Positions 1-8,216 of a stretch of 64,000 nucleotides of DNA are shown here, piece after piece; position 1 is the stretch's first letter; every line of letters begins with the position of its first letter. The notes beneath the pieces were generated by a model. The model was not told the DNA's origin. It ran no database searches and saw nothing but the letters and a program-made list of their open reading frames with translations. The position numbers and the translations under genes were made by a program. The stretch is from Paracoccus sp. TOH (GTDB lineage: Bacteria > Pseudomonadota > Alphaproteobacteria > Rhodobacterales > Rhodobacteraceae): contig NZ_CP098360.1 of assembly GCF_030388245.1 (NCBI RefSeq), positions 1,448,501 to 1,512,500 on the forward strand. The letters run 5' to 3'.

Positions 1-254
1 TGGGGCTTGCCGTGCTGCGCGGGCGCTGGCTGACCGAGGCCGGTTTCTCGCCGCTCTGGGGCGCCTTCACCTTCCCGCTGGCGGCGACGGCGGGGCTGTG
101 GAGCGCGGTCGCCGGCTTCGCGCCCGGCTGGGCGCTGCCGGCGCTGATCCTGCTGGTGATGGCCAGCCTGGTGGTGCTGTGGATCCTGTTCCGGATCTGG
201 CGGGCCTGGGCGGCGGGCGGGCTGGCCGCGAAAACCAACGCGGCCGTCGCCTGA
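1..254 (+). CDS. TehA/SLAC1-type (TDT family) transporter, 3' end only
   Basis: This is the last 80 or so residues of a membrane protein whose start lies before the window. The frame is open from base 3 to the TGA at 252-254. The motif F-S-P-L-W-G-A-F-T-F-P-L-A-A resembles the conserved W-x-F-T-F-P-L signature of the tellurite-resistance/dicarboxylate transporter (TDT, SLAC1-like) family. A strong terminal membrane segment (residues about 40-62 of the visible part) and a short basic/alanine tail follow. The substrate cannot be told from this fragment. It ends 69 bp before guaB on the same strand. Confidence 0.6.
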   Translation, partial: GLAVLRGRWLTEAGFSPLWGAFTFPLAATAGLWSAVAGFAPGWALPALILLVMASLVVLWILFRIWRAWAAGGLAAKTNAAVA

Positions 255-1772
<1,518 letters not shown>

Positions 1773-1804
1773 GCCGTTTACCGAATCTTGACCGGATTGG
1801 CCTT

Positions 1805-1835
1805 AAGGTCGCGGGGGAACCACCTTCGCGGCCTT
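1805..1835 (+). terminator. candidate guaB terminator hairpin
   Basis: AAGGTCGCG (1805-1813) can pair with CGCGGCCTT (1827-1835) through nine base pairs including one U-G wobble, 32 bp after the guaB stop. Only a short T-rich run follows, and the hairpin touches the start of the next gene, so it may be an attenuator or chance. Confidence 0.35.
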
Positions 1836-1837
1836 TC

Positions 1838-2647
1838 ATGTTTCTTCGGGCTTTCCCTTGTCTTCTGGCGCTTTGCCTTGCGGTTTTCGGTCCCGGCCGG
1901 GCCCTGGCCCTGCCTTCGGCCGCAGTCTGCGAATGGGCGGCGCAGCAGGCGGCGCAGGAATATGGCGTGCCCATGGACATCATGGGCGCCCTGACCCTGA
2001 CCGAGACGGGACGGCGGCTGGACGGCCTCGTCCGCCCCTGGGCCTGGAGCGCCAATGCCGAGGGCGAGGGGACATGGTTCGACGACCCCGCCAGCGCCGT
2101 CGCCTTTGCCGAGGATCGCGTGGCGCAGGGCCGCACCAATATCGACATCGGCTGCTTCCAGCTGAACTATCGCTGGCATGGCGGGAACTTCTCCTCGGTC
2201 GCGCAGATGTTCGATCCGTTGCAGAATGCCCGCTATGCCGCGCGTTTCGTGCGCGATCTGTATGGCGAGACCGGGGATTGGCGCCGCGCGGCCGGGGCAT
2301 TCCACTCGCGCACGCAGGTTCACGCGCAAAAATACCTCGCCCGCTTCGACACGCTGCGCCAGATGCTGCGCGAGCGCGGCTTCCAGGGCCTGACCGGCGG
2401 GCCCGAGACCTATAACAGCTTCGCCTCCATCGCCTCGGGCCAGCGCCAGCGGGTGCGGGAACGGGTGATGCTGCTGGGCGCGCCCTTGGGCACCGGCGTC
2501 ACCGGCACGCCCGGCTCGCTGGCTGCCATCGGCCAAGGGCGCGGCGCGGCGATCACCGCGCCGCGCGGACCGCTGCTGCTGGCCTCGCGCGGGCCGCCGC
2601 TGGCGGTGCCGGCGCGCGGGGCCGGGCCGCCCGACGCCTGGGATTGA
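1838..2647 (+). CDS. Secreted lytic transglycosylase (SLT domain)
   Basis: Predicted periplasmic murein-cleaving enzyme of 269 aa. A signal peptide is clear (M-F-L-R-A-F then a leucine/alanine core to about residue 25). The SLT-like fold spans about 30-170. The segment A-L-T-L-T-E-T-G-R carries the likely catalytic Glu, and N-I-D-I-G-C-F-Q-L-N-Y-R-W-H matches the G-x-x-Q-x-N block of family 1 transglycosylases. The last 70 residues are Pro/Gly/Arg-rich low complexity. An in-frame GTG or ATG further upstream is possible, but ATG 1838 gives the signal peptide directly. The target is inferred from the fold; no partner gene is adjacent. Confidence 0.8.
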   Translation: MFLRAFPCLLALCLAVFGPGRALALPSAAVCEWAAQQAAQEYGVPMDIMGALTLTETGRRLDGLVRPWAWSANAEGEGTWFDDPASAVAFAEDRVAQGRTNIDIGCFQLNYRWHGGNFSSVAQMFDPLQNARYAARFVRDLYGETGDWRRAAGAFHSRTQVHAQKYLARFDTLRQMLRERGFQGLTGGPETYNSFASIASGQRQRVRERVMLLGAPLGTGVTGTPGSLAAIGQGRGAAITAPRGPLLLASRGPPLAVPARGAGPPDAWD

Positions 2648-2714
2648 CATTCGCGGCCCCGCGGATTTTCTGCACCGCGGTTCAGCAACCTTCCGCGCCG
2701 GGGGCGCAGGCATC

Positions 2715-3866
2715 ATGACTCCAGCCGCCCGCATCGATGCGGCGACCGCCATCCTCGACCAGATCCTTGCCGGCCAGCCTGCCGAAGCCGCGCTGCTGCG
2801 CTGGTCGCGCGCCAGCCGCTTTGCCGGGTCCGGCGACCGGACAGCGGTGCGCGACCTGGTGTTCGACAGCCTGCGCCGGCTGCGCTCGCGCGCGGCCTTG
2901 GGCGGCGGGCGTTCCGGCCGCGGGCTGATGCTGGGCCTGTGCCGCGAGGAGGGGATCGACCCCGACACGATCTTCACCGGCGACCGGCACGCCCCGCCGG
3001 CGCTTTCGGACGCCGAACGCGCCGGCGGCCAGGCGCCGGATGCCGAGGCGGCGCTGGATCTGCCCGGCTGGATCCTGCCGGCCTGGCGGGCGGCGCTGGG
3101 GCCGGATGCGGAAGCCGTGGCGTTGGCGCTGCGCGATCGCGCGCCGGTCTGGCTGCGCGTCAACCTGCATCGCGCCGAACCCGGGGCGGCCGTGGCCGCG
3201 CTGGCCGGCGAAGGCATCGCGGCTGAGCCGCATGCCGAACTGCCCTCGGCGCTGCGCGTCATCGACGGCGCCCGGCGGTTGGCGGGATCGCGCGCCTATC
3301 GCGACGGTCTGGTCGAGCTGCAGGACCTGTCGCCGCAGATGGCCTGCGCCCTGTTGCCGCCACGCGGCAGCCTGCTGGATTTCTGCGCCGGCGGCGGCGG
3401 CAAGGCGCTGGCCTTGGCGGCGCGCGGGGCGGGGCCGGTGACCGCGCATGACATCGACGCCGGGCGCATGGCCGACCTGCCGGCCCGGGCCGGCAGGGCC
3501 GGGCTGCGCATCCGCATCGCCGCGCCGGGGAAGGTCGCCGGGCAATACGATACGGTCGTCGCCGATGTGCCCTGTTCGGGCAGCGGCACCTGGCGGCGGA
3601 CCCCCGATGCGAAATGGCGCCTGACGCCCGAGGATCTGCAGCGCCTGCTGGCGCTGCAGGCCCGCATCCTCGACCAGGCCGCCGGCTTCGTCGCGCCCGG
3701 CGGGCAGCTGGCCTATATGACCTGCTCGGTACTTGCCGCCGAGAACGAGGACCAGAGGACCGCGTTCCTGGCCCGCAATCCGCAATTCGACGAGATCCTG
3801 CAGCGCCGCTATTCGCCGCTGACCGCCTCGGACGGCTTTTACCTCGCGCTGATGCGGCGCCGTTAA
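2715..3866 (+). CDS. RsmB/NOP family RNA cytosine-5 methyltransferase
   Basis: Predicted SAM-dependent m5C methyltransferase acting on rRNA or tRNA, 383 aa. The N-terminal part (1-140) resembles the NusB-like region of RsmB proteins. The Rossmann core starts at L-L-D-F-C-A-G-G-G-G-K (SAM binding). Motif IV is D-V-P-C-S-G-S-G-T-W-R-R and motif VI is M-T-C-S-V-L; the two Cys are the nucleophile and release residues of the family. The exact target base is not determinable from sequence. The stop codon sits inside a CtrA-like box that precedes cckA, so the two genes are packed tightly. Confidence 0.88.
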   Translation: MTPAARIDAATAILDQILAGQPAEAALLRWSRASRFAGSGDRTAVRDLVFDSLRRLRSRAALGGGRSGRGLMLGLCREEGIDPDTIFTGDRHAPPALSDAERAGGQAPDAEAALDLPGWILPAWRAALGPDAEAVALALRDRAPVWLRVNLHRAEPGAAVAALAGEGIAAEPHAELPSALRVIDGARRLAGSRAYRDGLVELQDLSPQMACALLPPRGSLLDFCAGGGGKALALAARGAGPVTAHDIDAGRMADLPARAGRAGLRIRIAAPGKVAGQYDTVVADVPCSGSGTWRRTPDAKWRLTPEDLQRLLALQARILDQAAGFVAPGGQLAYMTCSVLAAENEDQRTAFLARNPQFDEILQRRYSPLTASDGFYLALMRRR

Positions 3867-3877
3867 CCCTTCGTTAA
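3863..3877 (+). promoter_or_regulatory. CtrA-type box before cckA
   Basis: TTAA (3863-3866), seven bases, TTAA (3874-3877): an exact match to the alphaproteobacterial CtrA half-site pair TTAA-N7-TTAA. It overlaps the stop of the upstream methyltransferase gene and lies 48 bp before the preferred cckA start at 3925. Binding is inferred from the motif only. Confidence 0.5.
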
Positions 3878-3924
3878 TGCCCATGCGCTATTCCCGGCGG
3901 AAACGGTCGCTGGCGAGGGGCTTG

Positions 3925-5970
3925 ATGATTTCCGAACGGGCAGAGATCCTGCGTTCCGCGCAAATCCTGGTGCCTTTCCTGGCGCTGCCGGCGGTGATCG
4001 GCGCGCTCTGGCTGGCGCTGCGGCCGGCCGACGCGGAAGCCGGCATCGCGCTTCTGGGCTTCGGCGCGGCGGCGGCGTCCTGGTATCTGCTTGGCGGCGC
4101 CATCTCGGCCCGGCATCTGTGGCGGGGGCTGGCCATCCGCCGCGACCTGGCCCGGGTCGCGCCGGGGGTTCTGGGCCATGATCTTCCCGCCTTTGCCGTC
4201 GACCCCGACGGGTTGGTCCTGGCCCAGAATCAGCTGGCGCTGGACCGGCTGGGCGATCTGGTCGGCCGGCAGGTGCAGGACCGGCTGGGCCGCCGGCATG
4301 CCGATCCGCAGGCGAAATGGCGCGAGCTGGGTATCAGCCTGGCCCGGAACGGCCGCCTGCGCGCCGATCTGGGCGATTTCGGCGAATATGTCGTGACGCG
4401 CGAGGCCGGGGCGGCGGTGCAGCTCTGGCAGGCGGCGCTGGCCGAACGCCCGGCACCGCCGCAGGCCCCCTCCCGAACCGGGGGCGACGATTTCGACCTG
4501 CTGCCGGTCGCGGTGCTGGTGCTGGATCCCGCGGCCGGCATCCTGCGGGCCAATGCCGCCGCCTGCCAGTTGCTCGGCGGCGAGATTGCCGGCCAGAACC
4601 TGTCGGCCCTGTTGGACGGGCTGGGCCGCGAGCTCGGCGACTGGGTCGCGGATGTCTGCGCCGGCCGCACCCAGGGCGGCACCGAGGTGCTGCATGTCAA
4701 GGCCGAGGGGCCGCAGCGTTTCGTGCAGGTCTCGCTGACCCGGGGGCGGGGCGATTGCGTCACTGCGGTGCTGTCGGATGCCAGCGCGCTGAAAACGCTT
4801 GAGGCGCAGTTCGTGCAAAGCCAGAAGATGCAGGCGATCGGCCAGCTTGCCGGCGGAATCGCGCATGATTTCAACAACCTGCTGACGGCGATCACCGGCC
4901 ATTGCGACCTGCTGATGCTGCGCCACGACAAGGGCGATCCCGATTACGCCGACCTGGACCAGATCAGCCAGAACGCCAACCGGGCGGCGGCACTGGTGCG
5001 GCAATTGCTGGCCTTTTCGCGCAAGCAGACGCTCAAGCCGCAGATCATGGACCTGCGCGACACCCTGTCCGAGCTGACGCATCTGCTGAACCGCCTGGTG
5101 GGCGAGCGGATCGTGCTGACCTTCGATCACGATCCCTCGCTGCGGATGATCCGCGCCGACCGGCGCCAGCTGGAACAGGTGATCATGAACCTGGTGGTGA
5201 ATGCCCGCGATGCCATGCCGGATGGCGGCGACATCGCCATCGGCACCGACAATGTCCGGCTGGAGAGCTCGGCCGGATTCGGCCGCGCCACCCTGCCGGC
5301 CGGCGACTATGTGCGCGTGCAGGTCCGCGACCAGGGCTGCGGCATCGCCGCCGACGACCTGGCCAAGATCTTCGAGCCCTTCTTCACCACCAAGCGCACC
5401 GGCGAGGGGACGGGGCTCGGCCTCTCGACCGCCTATGGCATCGTGAAGCAGACCGGCGGCTACATTTTCTGCGACAGCACCCCGGGCGAGGGCAGCTGCT
5501 TTTCGCTGTTCTTTCCGGCGCATGATCGGGGCGAGGTGGCCGAGACGCCCGAATCGCCCGCCGCGGCCGGTGCGATCCGCGCCCGGCGCGAGGTCGAGGC
5601 CACCGTCCTGCTGGTCGAGGACGAGGCGCCGGTCCGCGCTTTCGCCAGCCGGGCGCTGAAACTGCAGGGCTTCAACGTGCTCGAGGCCGCCTGCGCCGAG
5701 GACGCGCTGTCGCTGCTGGCCGATCAGCGCCTTGTGGTGGATGTCTTCGTGACCGACGTGGTGATGCCGGGCATGGACGGTCCCGCCTGGGTGCGCACCG
5801 CGCTGCGCGACCGGCCGGACACCAGGGTGATCTTCATGTCGGGCTATGCCGAGGACATCTTCTCCGAGGGGCGGCCGCCGGTGCCGGGCGCGGCGTTCCT
5901 GTCGAAACCCTTTTCGCTGTCGGACCTGACGGCGCTGGTGACGCGGCAGCTTGAACGGGTCGAGCGCTAG
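3925..5970 (+). CDS. cckA: Hybrid sensor histidine kinase CckA
   Basis: Membrane kinase at the top of the CckA-ChpT-CtrA phosphorelay controlling cell cycle, motility or gene-transfer functions in alphaproteobacteria. Two membrane segments lie near the N-terminus, then a PAS-like region, then the dimerisation/phosphoacceptor block G-Q-L-A-G-G-I-A-H-D-F-N-N-L-L-T-A-I (His codon 4864-4866), characteristic of CckA. The ATPase N box is N-L-V-V-N-A-R-D-A-M and the G box G-T-G-L-G-L-S. A C-terminal receiver has its phospho-Asp in T-D-V-V-M-P-G-M-D-G (codon 5755-5757). I prefer ATG 3925 (681 aa) because GAGGGG precedes it by 4 bp. ATG 3877 (697 aa) is possible but has no ribosome site and overlaps the CtrA box. 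Confidence 0.92.
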   Translation: MISERAEILRSAQILVPFLALPAVIGALWLALRPADAEAGIALLGFGAAAASWYLLGGAISARHLWRGLAIRRDLARVAPGVLGHDLPAFAVDPDGLVLAQNQLALDRLGDLVGRQVQDRLGRRHADPQAKWRELGISLARNGRLRADLGDFGEYVVTREAGAAVQLWQAALAERPAPPQAPSRTGGDDFDLLPVAVLVLDPAAGILRANAAACQLLGGEIAGQNLSALLDGLGRELGDWVADVCAGRTQGGTEVLHVKAEGPQRFVQVSLTRGRGDCVTAVLSDASALKTLEAQFVQSQKMQAIGQLAGGIAHDFNNLLTAITGHCDLLMLRHDKGDPDYADLDQISQNANRAAALVRQLLAFSRKQTLKPQIMDLRDTLSELTHLLNRLVGERIVLTFDHDPSLRMIRADRRQLEQVIMNLVVNARDAMPDGGDIAIGTDNVRLESSAGFGRATLPAGDYVRVQVRDQGCGIAADDLAKIFEPFFTTKRTGEGTGLGLSTAYGIVKQTGGYIFCDSTPGEGSCFSLFFPAHDRGEVAETPESPAAAGAIRARREVEATVLLVEDEAPVRAFASRALKLQGFNVLEAACAEDALSLLADQRLVVDVFVTDVVMPGMDGPAWVRTALRDRPDTRVIFMSGYAEDIFSEGRPPVPGAAFLSKPFSLSDLTALVTRQLERVER

Positions 5971-5998
5971 CTAGGGATGTCGGCTGCCGGGACGGCGG

Positions 5999-6583
5999 TC
6001 AGAGCATGTCGTAAAGCCGGAAGTCGCGCGCCATCACGTCGCGCAGGTCCGCTTCCTGCTCGGGACTGAGGCTGACATCCACGGCCGGCGGCACGTTGAC
6101 GCGCGGCAGGCTGATGGCGCAATCCAGCCGATCCTCGAGGAAATGGGTGAAGGTCTCCATGTCCTCGTAGCGGAAGATGCGGTCCACCCGATCCCCGGCC
6201 TCGGTCAGGAAATCGGCCTGGCTCCCCACCCGCGCGATCTGCGGGCCGTCGGGATCGGCATAGGCCCGGGCGAAATCCGCGAAGCTGACGCCCTGCATGA
6301 CATGGTCGGGCGTCTCGCCGTCGTCGCGCAGGCGAAAGCGATACCAGCTGCGCAACCACCCCAGCGGCTCGCGCATCAGCGCCACGGTGGTGAAGCGGTC
6401 GCCGGTCGCCGAATGCAGCCAGGGCTCGACATGGCGGCGATAGCTGCACAGGTCGGCATGTTTCAGCGCCGCCGGGCGCCGGACCGCCAGTTCGGCCAGC
6501 GGCTCGAGCGCGGATTCGATGGCGGTGGATCCGGCTTTCGGCGTGGCGAGGAAGACCAGACGTCTTTCCCAGAATATCAGCAT
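5999..6583 (-). CDS. Sulfotransferase family protein
   Basis: A 194-aa cytoplasmic protein with the two PAPS-binding signatures of sulfotransferases: V-F-L-A-T-P-K-A-G-S-T-A-I near the N-terminus (5'-phosphosulfate loop) and V-A-L-M-R-E-P-L-G-W-L-R-S-W-Y-R-F-R (3'-phosphate region) at about residues 68-85. The family moves sulfate from PAPS to sugars, lipids or proteins; the acceptor is unknown. It is convergent with cckA (28 bp between stops) and divergent from recA, with no carbohydrate genes nearby. From memory, short proteins of this type in Rhodobacterales are sometimes labelled gamma-glutamyl kinase, which these motifs do not support. Confidence 0.7.
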   Translation of the reverse strand: MLIFWERRLVFLATPKAGSTAIESALEPLAELAVRRPAALKHADLCSYRRHVEPWLHSATGDRFTTVALMREPLGWLRSWYRFRLRDDGETPDHVMQGVSFADFARAYADPDGPQIARVGSQADFLTEAGDRVDRIFRYEDMETFTHFLEDRLDCAISLPRVNVPPAVDVSLSPEQEADLRDVMARDFRLYDML

Positions 6584-6640
6584 TCCCGACTCTTCAAGCC
6601 GTTGCGGCAGGCCGTGGATTAGCCATTCGCCTCACGGCTG

Positions 6641-6655
6641 TAAACCGTTTCTTAA
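6641..6655. promoter_or_regulatory. Imperfect CtrA-like box between sulfotransferase gene and recA
   Basis: TAAA (6641-6644), seven bases (CCGTTTC), TTAA (6652-6655): one mismatch from TTAA-N7-TTAA. It is 58 bp upstream of the sulfotransferase start and could control that gene. A one-mismatch site is weak evidence. Confidence 0.25.
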
Positions 6656-6715
6656 TCTTCCGCCGGCAGTCTGGCGTGGGGAAGGGCGCGGCCCGACCGA
6701 TTCGCCAACCAGGAC

Positions 6716-6745
6716 TTGCAATTCCGCGCTAGAGGGCGCAAATAA
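6716..6745 (+). promoter_or_regulatory. Candidate recA promoter
   Basis: TTGCAA (6716-6721) and AAATAA (6740-6745) are spaced by 18 bp, and the LexA box starts at the next base. A repressor there would cover the transcription start, as expected for an SOS gene. The -10 match is imperfect. Confidence 0.4.
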
Positions 6746-6760
6746 GAACAACCCGTGAAC
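6746..6760 (+). promoter_or_regulatory. LexA (SOS) box of recA
   Basis: GAAC (6746-6749), N7, GAAC (6757-6760). This is the direct-repeat SOS box of alphaproteobacteria, GTTC-N7-GTTC read on the other strand. It lies 63 bp before the recA start. The second box in this window stands before uvrA, another classic SOS gene. Confidence 0.85.
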
Positions 6761-6823
6761 AAAATGGGCGGGCGGGCGCTGATTGCCCCGGATGGCGGGG
6801 TGTGAAATAAGCATGAGGACCGC

Positions 6824-7894
6824 ATGGCAGGGGCAACACTTTTCGACATGAACGACAAGCGATCCGCAGACAAACAGAAGGCGCTGGACAGCGCCCTGGC
6901 CCAGATCGAACGGCAATTCGGCAAGGGCTCGATCATGAAGCTGGGCGCCGACAGCCCGGTGGCCGAGATCGAGGCGACCTCGACCGGCTCGCTGGGGCTC
7001 GACATCGCCCTGGGGATCGGCGGCCTGCCCAAGGGCCGGATCATTGAGATCTTCGGCCCGGAAAGCTCGGGCAAGACCACGCTGACGCTGCATGTCGTGG
7101 CCGAGGAGCAGAAGAAGGGCGGCGTCTGCGCCTTCGTCGATGCCGAACATGCGCTGGATCCGCAATATGCCAAGAAGCTGGGCGTGAACCTGGACGAGCT
7201 GCTGATCAGCCAGCCCGACACCGGCGAACAGGCACTGGAAATCGTGGATACGCTGGTGCGCTCGGGCGCGGTCAGCCTGGTCGTGGTCGATTCGGTGGCG
7301 GCACTGACCCCCAAGTCCGAGATCGAGGGCGACATGGGCGACATGCAGATGGGCAGCCAGGCCCGGCTGATGAGCCAGGCGATGCGCAAGCTGACCGCCA
7401 GCATCGGGCGCAGCAACTGCATGGTGATCTTCATCAACCAGATCCGCATGAAGATCGGCGTGATGTTCGGCAATCCGGAAACCACGACCGGCGGCAATGC
7501 GCTGAAATTCTATGCTTCGGTGCGCCTGGACATCCGCCGCACCGGCTCGATCAAGGACCGCGACGAGGTGGTCGGCAACGCCACCCGCGTCAAGGTGGTC
7601 AAGAACAAGGTCGCCCCGCCCTTCCGCCAGGTCGAATTCGACATCATGTATGGCGAGGGCATCTCGAAGGTCGGCGAACTGATCGATCTTGGCATCAAGG
7701 CCGGCGTGGTCGAGAAATCCGGCAGCTGGTATTCCTATGGTGACGAACGCATTGGCCAGGGCCGCGAGAATGCCAAGCAGTTCCTGCGCGACAATCCCGA
7801 TGCCGCCTATGCCATCGAGGACAAGATCCGCGCCAGCCACGGCCTGGATTTCGGCGCCACGGACGATGGCGACGAGGCGTTGACCGAGGATTGA
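6824..7894 (+). CDS. recA: Recombinase RecA
   Basis: DNA-dependent ATPase that forms the strand-exchange filament and triggers LexA self-cleavage, 356 aa. Walker A is G-P-E-S-S-G-K-T-T (residues 78-86) and Walker B is [11 protein letters not shown]. The DNA-binding loop 2 region reads [22 protein letters not shown]. The C-terminus is acidic ([10 protein letters not shown]), as usual. ATG 6824 is preceded by GAGGA. Expression is predicted to be SOS controlled through the LexA box at 6746-6760. A strong hairpin follows 40 bp after the stop. Confidence 0.98.
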   Translation: MAGATLFDMNDKRSADKQKALDSALAQIERQFGKGSIMKLGADSPVAEIEATSTGSLGLDIALGIGGLPKGRIIEIFGPESSGKTTLTLHVVAEEQKKGGVCAFVDAEHALDPQYAKKLGVNLDELLISQPDTGEQALEIVDTLVRSGAVSLVVVDSVAALTPKSEIEGDMGDMQMGSQARLMSQAMRKLTASIGRSNCMVIFINQIRMKIGVMFGNPETTTGGNALKFYASVRLDIRRTGSIKDRDEVVGNATRVKVVKNKVAPPFRQVEFDIMYGEGISKVGELIDLGIKAGVVEKSGSWYSYGDERIGQGRENAKQFLRDNPDAAYAIEDKIRASHGLDFGATDDGDEALTED

Positions 7895-8216
7895 TCGGAG
7901 GCTGCGCGGCTTCCCATGCGGCTCTCGCTTCCCGATGCGCGGGGCGCGACCCCCGCGCATTTCGCGTGCCCCGGGGGCTTTGCTTCAGCGTTTCGCGCGG
8001 CTCTCAACGGGGTGCGCGCCGCTTCGATGCTTTGCCGGCACGTCTCACCTTCTGTCCCCCGCTGGGTGCCGGAGGTGTCCTTCCCGCGATTTGCGTGTGA
8101 AGAAGCCGGGCCCGCGCCCGGCCGTGCGGGATTGCTGGACAGCCGCCATGGCTGGGGCTAGACCGGGCGGCGACCCGGTTCTGGCCGGAAAGACCGCTTT
8201 GCGATGAAGGCCCGAT
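7895..8216. other. recA-alaS intergenic region, no supported gene
   Basis: 322 bp between recA and alaS. Three overlapping plus-strand ORFs of 66-90 codons exist, but none resembles a known protein and all look like GC-driven open frames. The region holds the hairpin at 7935-7960 and a second perfect 7-bp stem (8105-8111 with 8116-8122, loop CCGC) about 95 bp before alaS. No tRNA-like or T-box element was recognised. Confidence 0.5.
7935..7960 (+). terminator. Hairpin after recA
   Basis: ATGCGCGGGG (7935-7944) pairs perfectly with CCCCGCGCAT (7951-7960) around a 6-nt loop, 40 bp after the recA stop. Only TT follows, so it is a likely but not classical terminator. Confidence 0.55.

Noticed and set aside
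3877..3924. Longer CckA N-terminus starting at ATG 3877
   Set aside because: No ribosome site, basic non-conserved extension and overlap with the CtrA-like box; kept only as an alternative start.
7916..8161. Small plus-strand ORFs between recA and alaS
   Set aside because: Overlapping alternatives in three frames, all Arg/Cys/Pro-rich with no ribosome site.
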